From Marinobacter salinexigens (lineage in GTDB: Bacteria > Pseudomonadota > Gammaproteobacteria > Pseudomonadales > Oleiphilaceae), in NCBI RefSeq assembly GCF_008370345.1, contig NZ_VTUU01000008.1, positions 1-64,000 on the forward strand: a DNA stretch of 64,000 nt, in the 5' to 3' direction. A program made the translations under genes and the position numbers. Under the pieces are notes generated by a model. It was not told the origin of the DNA. It did not search any database and saw only the letters and a list, made by a program, of their open reading frames with translations. Shown here one piece after another: positions 17,241-26,026 of the stretch (the stretch's first letter is position 1; each line of letters starts with the position of its first letter).

Positions 17241-18224
17241 TCAGCCTTCCCTGAGGGCCTCACGCAATTGCTGATCCAGCCCGGCAGCCTCAATCGGCTC
17301 CGGGCTGATCACTTCAAGCCGGGACTCCTCCCGGGGCTCGGTATCCAGCACGGACAATGCTCCATCAACCACGTTGATCGCTCGCCAGCCCTCCTCAGTG
17401 CGAACCACAGCTTTGAAACGCGCGAAGTGGCTGTCCATCGACATGACCAGTAGTGCACGTTCCTCAAAGACTCCATCCGGGTGCACCCGCCAGCCCACAC
17501 TGTAGAATCCCTGCCCGGCATTTTCGGCTATCTGCCAGGGCTCCACATCAATGGAGACTCTCTCCGCAACACCATGGGAATGATCGTGATGGTGATGGGC
17601 GCCGGGATCAGACACCTCTGGCAAGGCGGTATTGCCATCCAGCCAGTCAGCCTTCAGATGGCCATAACGGGTCTGGAAAACAGCTGACTTGGAGGGCTTC
17701 AGGTCAGCAGCCCATGACTCAAACCGGGCCATCTGTCCGGGGCTGCAAAGGTCCGTCTTGTTGGCTACGAGAATATCTGCCGCAGCCACCTGATCACGAA
17801 ACTGCACATTGTCGAGGACTCTTTGTTCCTCAAGCTTCCTCGGGTCCACAAGCGTGATGACAGGGCCCAGCTTGAGCACATCCGCATAGTGTTCACTTGT
17901 GAGCGTTTCCAGAATCTGAGAAGGATGACCAAGCCCGGTTGGCTCAATAATCAGCCGATCCGGCCTGGCCTTATGGATCAGTTGGTTCAGACCGATCTGC
18001 ATAGGTAAACCCGCAACACAGCACATGCAACCGCCGGGTACCTCTTTGATAAAAGCGCCACTGGTTTGCAGCAGGGCACCGTCGATGCCTACTTCTCCAA
18101 ACTCGTTGACCAGTACAGCCCAAACTTCATTGTCGGGTTTGGATTTCAGGAGTTCGAGAATGGCAGTGGTTTTGCCGACGCCGAGAAAACCAAGGATAAG
18201 ATTCGTCGGGATGGGTTGCTTCAT
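17241..18224 (-). CDS. COG0523 (CobW/ZigA-like) GTPase, probable zinc metallochaperone
   Basis: 327 residues. Walker A is GFLGVGKTTAI (13-23), the metal-binding CxCC motif is GGCMCCV, the base-recognition motif is NKTD, and a His-rich stretch HHHHDHSHG sits before the C-terminal CobW_C domain. COG0523 GTPases deliver metal to target enzymes. A Zur-box-like palindrome directly upstream supports a zinc-starvation role (ZigA/ZNG-like) rather than cobalamin. The partner enzyme cannot be told from here. It is a single gene facing the DUF6160-like gene. Confidence 0.85.
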   Translation of the reverse strand: MKQPIPTNLILGFLGVGKTTAILELLKSKPDNEVWAVLVNEFGEVGIDGALLQTSGAFIKEVPGGCMCCVAGLPMQIGLNQLIHKARPDRLIIEPTGLGHPSQILETLTSEHYADVLKLGPVITLVDPRKLEEQRVLDNVQFRDQVAAADILVANKTDLCSPGQMARFESWAADLKPSKSAVFQTRYGHLKADWLDGNTALPEVSDPGAHHHHDHSHGVAERVSIDVEPWQIAENAGQGFYSVGWRVHPDGVFEERALLVMSMDSHFARFKAVVRTEEGWRAINVVDGALSVLDTEPREESRLEVISPEPIEAAGLDQQLREALREG

Positions 18225-18248
18225 ATTACGTCTGCCGCCAGATAAAAC

Positions 18249-18261
18249 GTTATACTATAAC
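18249..18261. promoter_or_regulatory. Zur-box-like palindrome
   Basis: GTTATACTATAAC is a perfect 6-1-6 dyad, matching the core of gammaproteobacterial Zur boxes (GTTATA-N-TATAAC). It lies 25 bases upstream of the COG0523 start and overlaps a TATAGT that could be its -10. Confidence 0.7.
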
Positions 18262-18267
18262 AACCAA

Positions 18268-18300
18268 GGGCGGTAACGAAACCTGAGGGGGCTACCGCCC
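18268..18300 (-). terminator. Hairpin terminating the UPF0014 ABC genes
   Basis: GGGCGGTA (18268-18275) and TACCGCCC (18293-18300) form an 8-bp stem that overlaps the stop codon of the permease gene. On the minus strand it is followed by a T-rich TTGGTTGTT, so it is a plausible terminator. Confidence 0.5.
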
Positions 18301-19095
18301 AACCTTCACCAACCGGTCCAGCCGGAGTCGCTCACGCTCGTCAAACATCCGCCGGCTTCCCCAGGACACAGCAATCAACGTACCGAAACCGGTACCAACG
18401 GCGATGGTCAGCATCACGAGAATCTGATATTTCACCGCGATGGAAGGCGGACTACCGGCCAGAATTTGCCCCGTCATCATCCCGGGCAGGCTGACAATCC
18501 CGGCGGCCGCCATCGCATTAATCGAAGGCATCATGCCGCTGCGCATGGCCTGTTTGCGAATATCCTCCAGAGCGGAACGCCAGGTCTCCCCCAGCATGAG
18601 CCGGTTTTCAATGACCGCACGCTGGCTCCAGACTGACTCTGTCAGGCGGTCCAGGCTCAGGGCAACGCCGGTCATGGTGTTTCCCAGCATCATCCCCAGC
18701 AATGGAATGGCATATTGCGGTGAGTACCAGGGCTGCGGACCAATCACCACGGTCAGAACCAGTACAGTGACGGTGAAGGACGACACGAACATTGCGCCAG
18801 TGCCTATTCCGAATGACCAGATACCAATGAGTCGCCGTTGCTGGCGAGCGACGACTTCCCTGCCTGCAACCAGCAACATTATGAAGGCAAGCAGTGCTAC
18901 CCAATAGAAATGCGAGGATGCAAACAAGGCCTCCAGAACCAGCCCGATCAGCGTCAGTTGAATAATGGTCCGGACACTGGCAATCAGCAGGCTCCGCACG
19001 ATGCCCAAACGGGCAGCCACGCTGACGGCTCCGAGTGCCAGTATCAGCAACGCAGTGAGCGCCAGCTTCCACCAGGCAAGATCAATGACTTCCAT
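18292..19095 (-). CDS. fetB: UPF0014 ABC transporter permease (FetB/YbbM family)
   Basis: 267 residues from the ATG at 19093-19095, which overlaps the 3' end of the ATPase gene and has GGAG upstream; an extension to 19167 would be 24 residues longer than the family. Six or seven membrane segments are visible, with the family core [18 protein letters not shown] and the cytoplasmic EMxxxR-like segment [11 protein letters not shown], and [24 protein letters not shown]. In E. coli FetAB exports iron and protects from oxidative stress. The ATPase is directly upstream. Confidence 0.85.
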   Translation of the reverse strand: MEVIDLAWWKLALTALLILALGAVSVAARLGIVRSLLIASVRTIIQLTLIGLVLEALFASSHFYWVALLAFIMLLVAGREVVARQQRRLIGIWSFGIGTGAMFVSSFTVTVLVLTVVIGPQPWYSPQYAIPLLGMMLGNTMTGVALSLDRLTESVWSQRAVIENRLMLGETWRSALEDIRKQAMRSGMMPSINAMAAAGIVSLPGMMTGQILAGSPPSIAVKYQILVMLTIAVGTGFGTLIAVSWGSRRMFDERERLRLDRLVKVGR

Positions 19096-19690
19096 CAACA
19101 AGCTCCAGATTACTACCCAAGATCCGGTAGTGTCGGTCAGCCACCCGGTGGATCTGGTCATTATCATGGGCGACCCAAAGTACTGGCATCCCCCGCTTTC
19201 GGATTGCCTGCATCAACCACCTTTCCACCACTTCTGTCATGGCGCCATCCAGGTTTGCCGTTGGCTCATCCAGAAGCAAAACCGACGGTTCCCGGGCCAT
19301 CGCCCGCAATAACGCTAATCGCTGACGCTCGCCGGAGGATAATCGATCCACCGTCCATCCCATGGTTTCTTCTGGAAACCCGAACTCTGCAAGCCCATCC
19401 GCTTCCCGGCCATCAGGAAAGTGCTCACCCACAGTCTCAAACCACCACTGACTGTCAGCAGGAACCATCATCACCTGTTGCCTCCAACGGCTGGCCGGCA
19501 TGGATGATTGAGGCGTTTCGTCAAGGCACACCCGACCGTCATGGGGTTCCAGGTCCGCAATGGCTTTCAACAGGCGGCTTTTACCACTTCCGGATGGTCC
19601 GGACACGCAGACCACCTCTCCGCTTCCAAGAGACAAAGAGACTCCGGCAAGCATACCGATGGAAAGTGCTTCAATCGTCAGTGTCGTCAC
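19082..19690 (-). CDS. fetA: ABC transporter ATP-binding protein (FetA/YbbL family)
   Basis: 202 residues, short for an ATPase but normal for FetA. Walker A is [11 protein letters not shown] (33-43), the signature is [15 protein letters not shown] and Walker B is [12 protein letters not shown]. It forms a two-gene operon with the UPF0014 permease, whose start overlaps its last codons by 14 bases, so the two subunits are translationally coupled. Presumed to energise metal (iron) export at the inner membrane. Confidence 0.85.
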   Translation of the reverse strand: MTTLTIEALSIGMLAGVSLSLGSGEVVCVSGPSGSGKSRLLKAIADLEPHDGRVCLDETPQSSMPASRWRQQVMMVPADSQWWFETVGEHFPDGREADGLAEFGFPEETMGWTVDRLSSGERQRLALLRAMAREPSVLLLDEPTANLDGAMTEVVERWLMQAIRKRGMPVLWVAHDNDQIHRVADRHYRILGSNLELVDGSH

Positions 19691-19776
19691 AGAGGCCCCG
19701 GGAAGTCAGGATCGGATTTTTCTCGCCAATATACCTGTTATTATGCGCTTTCTCATTTTCTGCGCCCGGACTATTC

Positions 19777-20724
19777 ATGACCAGCACCGCCTCCAAACGC
19801 CTCAACAAATACATCAGCGAAAGCGGACTGTGTTCTCGCCGCGAGGCTGATCGTTACATTGAGCAAGGAAAGGTGTTCATCAACGGCCAGCGTGCCCAGG
19901 TTGGGGATCAGGTCATGCCCGGCGATTCGGTGAAGGTTAACAACCAACTGGTTACTCCCCGGGCCGAGGAAGACCTGGTTTTTATTGCACTCAACAAGCC
20001 GGTAGGCATTGTCAGTACGACAGACAGCGCAGAACGACACAATATCCAGCGGTTTGTTGGCCACAATACCCGAATTTTCCCCATCGGCCGCCTGGACAAA
20101 GACTCCCAGGGGCTCATTTTCATGACCAGCAATGGCGATCTGGTGAACAAGATTCTCAGAGCTGGCAACAATCATGAAAAAGAGTACGTGGTCACGGTCA
20201 ACAAACCGATCACTCGCGAGTTCGTCCAGAACATGGCGAGCGGGGTTCCAATTCTCGGTACCGTCACCAAAAAGTGTCGGGTCAGCCAGGAATCCCGCTT
20301 CGTTTTCCGGATCACTCTGGTCCAGGGGCTCAACCGCCAAATTCGCCGGATGTGTGAGCACTTCGGTTACGAAGTGACGCGGCTCGAGAGGGTCCGGATC
20401 ATGAATATCGAGCTGGGCAACCTGCCCGTGGGGCAATGGCGGGACCTGAGCAAAAAGGAATTGGGGGTCCTCTTTGATGCCATCAAGGACTCCTCCTCAG
20501 AAGCGCCTCCGGGCACCCAGAAGGCGGTGAAGCCAGCGCCTGCGAAAGGCCGCTCCAGTCGCCCGGGCGGGGGCCAATCCCGCGGTCATGGAAAGCAAGC
20601 AAGGCCGGATAGAGCAAACAGGCCGGCGAAATCCGGAAAGCCCGGCTCCAGAGGCAAACCTGACAGACAGGGCAAACCCGGCAAGCCTTCAAAGAACCGA
20701 CAGCGCAGCCCGAAACGGAGCTAA
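19777..20724 (+). CDS. rluF: 23S rRNA pseudouridine(2604) synthase RluF, with long basic tail
   Basis: 315 residues from the ATG at 19777. An S4 domain ([20 protein letters not shown]) precedes the RsuA/RluF catalytic domain, with the catalytic aspartate in [17 protein letters not shown] and the conserved [18 protein letters not shown]. These features identify RluF, which modifies U2604 in the peptidyl-transferase region. The last 65 or so residues are an unstructured Lys/Arg/Gly/Pro-rich tail, a frequent RNA-binding add-on. The frame is open 900 bases upstream, but that region is antisense to fetAB and not coding. Its stop overlaps that of thpR. Confidence 0.9.
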   Translation: MTSTASKRLNKYISESGLCSRREADRYIEQGKVFINGQRAQVGDQVMPGDSVKVNNQLVTPRAEEDLVFIALNKPVGIVSTTDSAERHNIQRFVGHNTRIFPIGRLDKDSQGLIFMTSNGDLVNKILRAGNNHEKEYVVTVNKPITREFVQNMASGVPILGTVTKKCRVSQESRFVFRITLVQGLNRQIRRMCEHFGYEVTRLERVRIMNIELGNLPVGQWRDLSKKELGVLFDAIKDSSSEAPPGTQKAVKPAPAKGRSSRPGGGQSRGHGKQARPDRANRPAKSGKPGSRGKPDRQGKPGKPSKNRQRSPKRS

Positions 20725-21287
20725 CCCTCTTCCCCCCGAACCGGCCGGTTCAGGGGGAAACGCTCGATGACCGAGTACTCGGAACCGTCCGGCCTCAACT
20801 TACTCTGGAACAGCGAGACTGCCTCTGCCGGGAAAGCACCAAACTCGCTGCCGCGCCAGTTTCCTAGCAGCGCTTCCACGGAGCCTCTTCTCCGATGAAA
20901 CCTCGCAAGGGTGATATGGGGCCGGAATCGACGGGATTCAAAAGCAAAACCGATTCCTTCGAGACGTGTTCTCAGCTCATGGTGCAACGCTGCTAACGGT
21001 TCCTCCGGCTCAATGCCCGCCCAGAGGTTGTGAGGAGCCGATGCCGAGCCGAAGCACCCGAGACTGCAGACATCCAGGTCAAACATTGGCAATGAAAGCC
21101 CTTCAAGGGACGTGACAACCTCCGGCAACCGCGCATCCGCCACCTCGCCCAGAAACACAAGCGTGAGATGCAACTGCCCGGCGCTTTGCCACCGGGCACC
21201 TTCAAGCCCGGATGTTTCACCGGCCACCCTCAGAAGCTGAGCCTTCACGCTGGCTGGAAGTTCCAGCCCCAAAAACAGCCGTGGCAT
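20721..21287 (-). CDS. thpR: RNA 2',3'-cyclic phosphodiesterase
   Basis: 188 residues of the 2H phosphoesterase fold. Both HxTx catalytic motifs are present: HLTLVFLG (about residues 41-48) and HITLARF (about 125-131). ThpR/LigT opens 2',3'-cyclic phosphates at RNA ends. The start [11 protein letters not shown] is typical of the family. It is convergent with rluF and the two stop codons overlap. Confidence 0.88.
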   Translation of the reverse strand: MPRLFLGLELPASVKAQLLRVAGETSGLEGARWQSAGQLHLTLVFLGEVADARLPEVVTSLEGLSLPMFDLDVCSLGCFGSASAPHNLWAGIEPEEPLAALHHELRTRLEGIGFAFESRRFRPHITLARFHRRRGSVEALLGNWRGSEFGAFPAEAVSLFQSKLRPDGSEYSVIERFPLNRPVRGEEG

Positions 21288-21326
21288 GCAGCCTCCCCGC
21301 TAATCCGTAACCATATTCATCGACGA

Positions 21327-21641
21327 CTACAGGTGAAGCAGCATAAAGATCAGAACGATAAACACCAACAGGAACCAGCGAGCGTAGGTGTCCGATTTGT
21401 CTTCCAGGGCATCGGACGTGGCTACCGAATGACTTCCCGCCTCATAATCCCGCACCAGTTCCCGTGCCCGGTAGAGATCCTCATCGGCGACGTGCACATT
21501 GGTGAATCCGGACGTTCCGATCTCGCCGAGGGCCCCCTGGAGGTAGTGGCCACCCACATAGGCTTCTATTCCGTTGGCGCCAAGCAAACCTGCCACAATG
21601 TGAGCCTCGGTAATGTCTCTTGCTCGATACGCTATCTGCAT
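21327..21641 (-). CDS. DUF2007 domain protein with C-terminal membrane anchor
   Basis: 104 residues. The N-terminal part (MQIAYRARDITEAHIVAGLL, GIEAYVGGHYLQGALGEIG, VHVADEDLYRARELV) is the DUF2007 putative signal-transducing domain, and the last 18 residues (WFLLVFIVLIFMLLHL) form one membrane helix. The function of the family is unknown; it usually sits at the cytoplasmic face of the membrane. It is upstream of thpR on the same strand with 40 bases between them. Confidence 0.8.
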   Translation of the reverse strand: MQIAYRARDITEAHIVAGLLGANGIEAYVGGHYLQGALGEIGTSGFTNVHVADEDLYRARELVRDYEAGSHSVATSDALEDKSDTYARWFLLVFIVLIFMLLHL

Positions 21642-21750
21642 CGCCCTACTCCTTCTGTGACCTGAAAGGGCAGAACCCGTTGCGTCGAACGGGTATCATC
21701 TTCATCTTAGTTCGCTCCTCACCCGGGAGCTAATCGGAGGCGACGACCCT

Positions 21751-22833
21751 ATGCTCTGGATACTGCTGGCGATCATTGCGCTGATCATTGCGGCAACCCT
21801 CATACTGTTCCGGCTGGAAGACCTGACTCACCTGGATAGCCACGACTACCCAGTTCGGGAGGGAACGCCCAGCGAGGCTAACCGCGAGGTACTCGGGCGC
21901 ATACATGAGCTTGGCGAGAGCTCCAGAGGACTTAAGGGGAAAGCGCGTCTGATGGCTCTGCGCAAGCACATGGACGGTCTAAGCGAAGGCATCGCCTTGG
22001 AATCGGAGTTTCGATACTCACCAGAACCCCGGGGCGAGTGGGTCATTGCACCGGGAGTGAACACCCGGCGCCGGTTGCTTTACATTCACGGCGGCGCCTG
22101 GGCAGCGGGAAGCCCGAGAAGCCACCGCACAGTGACCGACCGGCTGTCGCACATCGCCAACGCCGCCGTTTTTGCCGTCGACTACAGACTGATGCCGGAA
22201 CACCGCTACATGGACGGCGTCAGGGATTGTCGCAGGGCCTATAGCTGGCTGCTGGACAACGGCCCGGACGGCCCGGAAAAATCCGAATTCATGGCTATAG
22301 CCGGGGATTCCGCAGGAGGCAGTCATACACTTGGCCTGCTCGCCTGGGTTCGCGATAACGGCCTGCGCCAGGCAGACGCCGCCATCGCTCTTTCACCCTC
22401 GACCGATCTGACCATGACCGCGCCAAGCAATCGCAACAACATCGGCACCGACCCACTGCTGGGCCCGGTTTTCGGCGGTCTGGCAAAGATTCCGCTACCG
22501 GTTATCTGGTGGGCAACCTGGGCCGCCTTTCGGGTGTCTCCAACCAACCCTGTGGCGTCCCCCCTGCGCGGAGATCTGCACAACCTGCCACCAACCCTGA
22601 TCCACGCCAGCGACACCGAAATGCTGCTGGACAACGCCCGCCGATACGCCGGCAAGGCTCGGGTTCAGGGTTCTCAGGTCACCCTGCACACCTGGCCCGG
22701 AATGGTTCATGTATGGCACATCTTCGGCCCGTTACTGCCCGAGGCCGAGGATGCCTTTGGAGATATCCAGAATTTTCTGCAGGATGTGGAAGCCGCCGGT
22801 TCTCGACAGACCTCAACGCCCGGGATCAGCTAA
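21751..22833 (+). CDS. Alpha/beta hydrolase of the hormone-sensitive lipase family
   Basis: 360 residues. An N-terminal membrane segment (LLAIIALIIAATLILFR) anchors it. The oxyanion motif is HGGAWAAGSPRSH, the nucleophile elbow GDSAGGS, the acidic residue lies in IHASDTEMLLDN and the His in GMVHVWH, so the triad is complete. This is the family IV (HSL) pattern of carboxylesterases acting on short- to medium-chain esters. Periplasmic or membrane-side orientation is inferred. It converges on lysE with an 8-base overlap. Confidence 0.87.
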   Translation: MLWILLAIIALIIAATLILFRLEDLTHLDSHDYPVREGTPSEANREVLGRIHELGESSRGLKGKARLMALRKHMDGLSEGIALESEFRYSPEPRGEWVIAPGVNTRRRLLYIHGGAWAAGSPRSHRTVTDRLSHIANAAVFAVDYRLMPEHRYMDGVRDCRRAYSWLLDNGPDGPEKSEFMAIAGDSAGGSHTLGLLAWVRDNGLRQADAAIALSPSTDLTMTAPSNRNNIGTDPLLGPVFGGLAKIPLPVIWWATWAAFRVSPTNPVASPLRGDLHNLPPTLIHASDTEMLLDNARRYAGKARVQGSQVTLHTWPGMVHVWHIFGPLLPEAEDAFGDIQNFLQDVEAAGSRQTSTPGIS

Positions 22834-23434
22834 GCCCGCCGAACGCTAATTGCAGTGCAATGGCCGCCATCATCAAGCCGATCACACCATCAATCACTCT
22901 CCAGGCTGCTGGTTTGGAGAGAACAGGCGCCAAGGCTGACCCGGCCCACGCAAGTCCGCCAAACCATAGGATGGACGCACTGCTGGCACCCGCCACGAAG
23001 GTGGTGGCGTTTTCCTGCTGGGCACCAATGGCAGGGATCAGCAGCAGGGTATCAAGATAAACCTGCGGGTTGAGCAGGGTGACGGCCAGGGTTGTAAACA
23101 ACACCCCCTTCAGGCTCCTCCGGGTAATTTCTCCCGCTTCAAGCGCGGCACGGCCGCGACTGGCCCTGACAATTGCCTGGATCGCCAGCCAGCCGAGGAA
23201 AGCAACGCCGAGCCAACGCAGGATTTCCAGCGCCTCCGGCATTGCCATCAGAGCCGCACTGACGCCGAACATACCCAGTGAAAACAGAAGAACATCCGAC
23301 AACATACAAAAGCCCGCAGACCACCAGTGGTGCTCCCTACGGATCGCCTGGCTCAGCACATAGGCATTCTGGGCACCAATCGCCACGATGATGCCGCCAC
23401 AAACCACCAACCCTGTCAGATAACTTTCCAGCAC
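22826..23434 (-). CDS. LysE/ArgO family amino-acid exporter
   Basis: 202 residues with six membrane helices. The N-terminus GLVVCGGIIVAIGAQNAYVLSQAIRREH carries the family motif GxQNAxVL. LysE-family proteins export basic amino acids such as lysine and arginine. The gene is divergent from an ArgP-type LysR regulator, which is the classic arrangement for argO/lysE control. Confidence 0.9.
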   Translation of the reverse strand: MLESYLTGLVVCGGIIVAIGAQNAYVLSQAIRREHHWWSAGFCMLSDVLLFSLGMFGVSAALMAMPEALEILRWLGVAFLGWLAIQAIVRASRGRAALEAGEITRRSLKGVLFTTLAVTLLNPQVYLDTLLLIPAIGAQQENATTFVAGASSASILWFGGLAWAGSALAPVLSKPAAWRVIDGVIGLMMAAIALQLAFGGLS

Positions 23435-23534
23435 TGCGCCCCCTGAAGTCGTTGTACCCTGATGAATGAGGGCAGGATATAGAGTTTTCGATATACTGGA
23501 AATTCATAACCATAATGATGGATAAGTTTCTCTA

Positions 23535-24407
23535 ATGCTTGATTACAAACTGCTTGAAGCTCTGGCGACCGTCATTGAATGCAGTGGCTTCGAACGCGCA
23601 GGCGCTGCTCTGGGGCTTACCCAGTCCGCCGTTTCGCAACGCATTCGTACTCTGGAAGTCCGGCTTGGCCAGCCTGTACTCACCCGAAGCCCCACCATCA
23701 AAGCGACCCCTGCGGGGCAGCGCCTGCTGAACCACGTACAACAGGTAAAACTGCTTGAACGGGATCTGAGCCAATCCATCCCGACCCTTTCGGAACCCTC
23801 CGCACGGCTGCGCATCGCTCTGAATGCCGACAGTCTTGCCACCTGGTGGACAGATGCCATCGGGAGCTTCTGCAACAGGGAGGGCCTGCTGCTGGATATG
23901 GTGGTGGAAGATCAGGATATCGGGCTCAGAAAGATGCGCGAGGGCGATGTGGCCGCCTGCCTGTGCAGCAGTTCACAACCGGTGGCCGGTGCCCGCAGCA
24001 TCCGACTGGGCGAAATGAGCTATCTGGCGCTCGCCTCGCCAGACTATATCGCCCGGTATTTTCCCAACGGACTGACCGAAAACGCCCTACAATGCGCACC
24101 AGTAATTGTGTTTGGCCCAGACGATCAGCTTCAGCACCGTTTCCTGGCCCAGCGAGGCTACCATGGCAGCTTCCCGCACCACCTGTGTCCGTCGTCCGAG
24201 GGGTTTATCAAACTGGCGCTTGCCGGCATGGGGTATGGCATGATGCCGGAACTACAGGCCCGTAAAGAGATTCAGGCGGGAAAACTGGTCAACATTGCTC
24301 CGGGAAATGAACTTCGTGTCGAACTATACTGGCATTTCTGGCGCCATGGAGGCGACACGATGGATCGCCTGACCCAAGCGCTCACTGACGCTGATTCACT
24401 GGCATAA
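23535..24407 (+). CDS. argP: LysR family regulator ArgP
   Basis: 290 residues. The N-terminal helix-turn-helix is ALATVIECSGFERAGAALGLTQSAVSQRIRTLE, followed by the linker helix and a substrate-binding domain. The opening LDYKLLEALATVIE is the ArgP (IciA) pattern. ArgP activates exporter genes in response to arginine or lysine. It is transcribed away from lysE with a 100-base divergent region between them, which contains TATACT as a likely -10 for argP. Confidence 0.87.
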   Translation: MLDYKLLEALATVIECSGFERAGAALGLTQSAVSQRIRTLEVRLGQPVLTRSPTIKATPAGQRLLNHVQQVKLLERDLSQSIPTLSEPSARLRIALNADSLATWWTDAIGSFCNREGLLLDMVVEDQDIGLRKMREGDVAACLCSSSQPVAGARSIRLGEMSYLALASPDYIARYFPNGLTENALQCAPVIVFGPDDQLQHRFLAQRGYHGSFPHHLCPSSEGFIKLALAGMGYGMMPELQARKEIQAGKLVNIAPGNELRVELYWHFWRHGGDTMDRLTQALTDADSLA

Positions 24408-24423
24408 AAGGATGGCAACCAAA

Positions 24424-24993
24424 ATGGCAATGCTCATAGCAGGACTGGTCGTATTCCTCGGCATTCATTCACTATCAATTTTCAACGAACCGCTCAGGAA
24501 CAGGCTTTGCCAATCATTGGGTGAGTGGCCCTTCAAAGGCGTCTACTCCATTATCTCTTTGCTGGGGTTGGTCCTCATCGTCATCGGCTATGCCGCAGCG
24601 CGCCTCGAACCAACGGCTCTGTATACGCCACCGGGTTGGCTGAGGCACGTCGCCATGCTACTGCTGATTCCGGTATTCCCCCTGTTTTTCGCCACGTACT
24701 TTCCTGGCCGGATCAAAGCCACCCTGAAGCACCCCATGCTTGTTGCCATAAAACTCTGGGCCCTGGCCCATCTGCTGGCAAACGGTATGGTGCACGATGT
24801 TCTTCTGTTTGGAGCCTTCCTCGCCTGGGCAGTGGCAGACCGGATTTCCATGAAACGCCGCACCCAGCGATCAATCATCACGATGCCGAAAACCGGTGCA
24901 AATGATGTGATTTCGGTGATCGGTGGTTTGGCGGTGTACTTCATTACGGTATTCTGGGCCCATCAATGGCTCATCGGCGTATCCCCCGTCTAA
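24424..24993 (+). CDS. NnrU family membrane protein
   Basis: 189 residues with five or six membrane segments. FLGIHSLSIFNEPLRNRLCQ, then GWLRHVAMLLLIPVFPL and ATLKHPMLVAIKLWALAHLLANG, with the histidines of the NnrU fold, identify the family (linked to nitric-oxide metabolism and heme/cyclic carotenoid-like chemistry in other bacteria; exact role unknown). I choose the ATG at 24424, since AAAAGG is 8-12 bases before it but directly abuts the earlier ATG at 24412. It follows argP by 16 bases. Confidence 0.82.
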   Translation: MAMLIAGLVVFLGIHSLSIFNEPLRNRLCQSLGEWPFKGVYSIISLLGLVLIVIGYAAARLEPTALYTPPGWLRHVAMLLLIPVFPLFFATYFPGRIKATLKHPMLVAIKLWALAHLLANGMVHDVLLFGAFLAWAVADRISMKRRTQRSIITMPKTGANDVISVIGGLAVYFITVFWAHQWLIGVSPV

Positions 24994-25005
24994 AAGGATT
25001 TACTC

Positions 25006-25410
25006 TTGGACCTGACCACACCTGCCCTTCTCTTCCCCGCAATTTCACTGCTCCTGCTCGCCTACACCAATCGATTCCTGGTATTAGCCCAGCTGATCCG
25101 CCAGCTCAAGCAAATGGATACTGAGGAAGACCACGGGTTGATTGCCAGGCAGATTGGCATGCTCCGAAAACGCATTGTCCTTACCAAGCGAATGCAGTCC
25201 TTTGGTGTCCTGAGCTTCTTCCTGTGTACGGTGTCCATGTTCCTGCTATTCCTTGGCCTGGAAATGCCTGGAATCATCGCGTTCGGGATCAGCCTGGTAT
25301 TACTGTCGTTTTCACTGCTCTACTCACTGTACGAAATCCAGATTTCGACCAATGCCATCAATGTGGAACTGGCCAATTTCGAGGCCAGGAAAGGCGGGGA
25401 GCAGGCCTGA
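25006..25410 (+). CDS. DUF2721 membrane protein
   Basis: 134 residues from a TTG start at 25006, set by an AAAAGGATT site. Three membrane segments: PALLFPAISLLLLAYT, SFGVLSFFLCTVSMFLLFLGL and GIIAFGISLVLLSFSLLYSLYEI, with a charged helix of about 40 residues between the first two (QLIRQLKQMDTEEDHGLIARQ). This is the DUF2721 pattern; function unknown. It lies 12 bases after nnrU and is likely cotranscribed with it. Confidence 0.8.
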   Translation: MDLTTPALLFPAISLLLLAYTNRFLVLAQLIRQLKQMDTEEDHGLIARQIGMLRKRIVLTKRMQSFGVLSFFLCTVSMFLLFLGLEMPGIIAFGISLVLLSFSLLYSLYEIQISTNAINVELANFEARKGGEQA

Positions 25411-25426
25411 GGCGTTTACCTGCTGG

Positions 25427-26026
25427 TTATCTGGCATCCTGGTTCTGAATGCCAAACCAGTGGGGGAATCGGATAAGAAAGAAAAGGGCCATCATGTCGT
25501 ACAGCCCGTGCCAGACCATCACCAGCGCGAGGCTGTCGGAGAAATGATAGGCAGCGCCCAGAACCACACCAAGCCCGGTTGCCACAAGGAAATAGGTAAA
25601 AGATACGTAGTGGACAAGGCCAAAAAGGACGGCGGAAACAATCAACGCCATCCACGGCCCAACAGTGCCCGTCAGCCAGCCCTGCACTGCTCCGCGAAAA
25701 AGCAGTTCCTCCCCCACCCCAGCCAGAGCAGACAAGGCTGCCAGAACTGTCCATGGGAAGCTGCGTGCAAAGTGGTAAAGCCCTCGCATCTGGCGTTCCA
25801 GATCATCAGGAAACAACCCGGGAACGAGAGAGAGCAGCAACAACACCAGATAGGTGATTGCTGCCCCGAGAGCACCGAAGACAACAACCCGGATCAGACC
25901 GAGCCCATCCCACTGCACCGGAATGGCGAACAACCAGATAAGCCCCAGACCAGCCAGACCAATGCCACCCTGGAACATCAGGGCGGCCCGCGCAGATAAT
26001 CCAGAGCTTCTTTGCCCTGTTGCCAT
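25427..26026 (-). CDS. CPBP family intramembrane metalloprotease
   Basis: 199 residues, mostly membrane. The family motifs are GVGEELLFRGAVQGWL (EExxxR), FGLVHYVSF (first His) and MVWHGLYDMMAL (second His). CPBP (CAAX-protease and bacteriocin-processing) enzymes cut within membranes; substrates here are unknown. Its ATG directly follows the TAA of the upstream isomerase gene, so translation is probably coupled. Confidence 0.85.
   Translation of the reverse strand: MATGQRSSGLSARAALMFQGGIGLAGLGLIWLFAIPVQWDGLGLIRVVVFGALGAAITYLVLLLLSLVPGLFPDDLERQMRGLYHFARSFPWTVLAALSALAGVGEELLFRGAVQGWLTGTVGPWMALIVSAVLFGLVHYVSFTYFLVATGLGVVLGAAYHFSDSLALVMVWHGLYDMMALFFLIRFPHWFGIQNQDAR

Noticed and set aside
17217..17243. 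CTGATC...GATCAG inverted repeat between the DUF6160 and COG0523 genes
   Set aside because: Only 6-bp arms with a long loop and no T-tract; likely chance and not a supported terminator.
18838..19776. Upstream extension of the rluF frame
   Set aside because: Antisense to fetAB; the S4 domain starts right after the ATG at 19777, and the extension has no domain.
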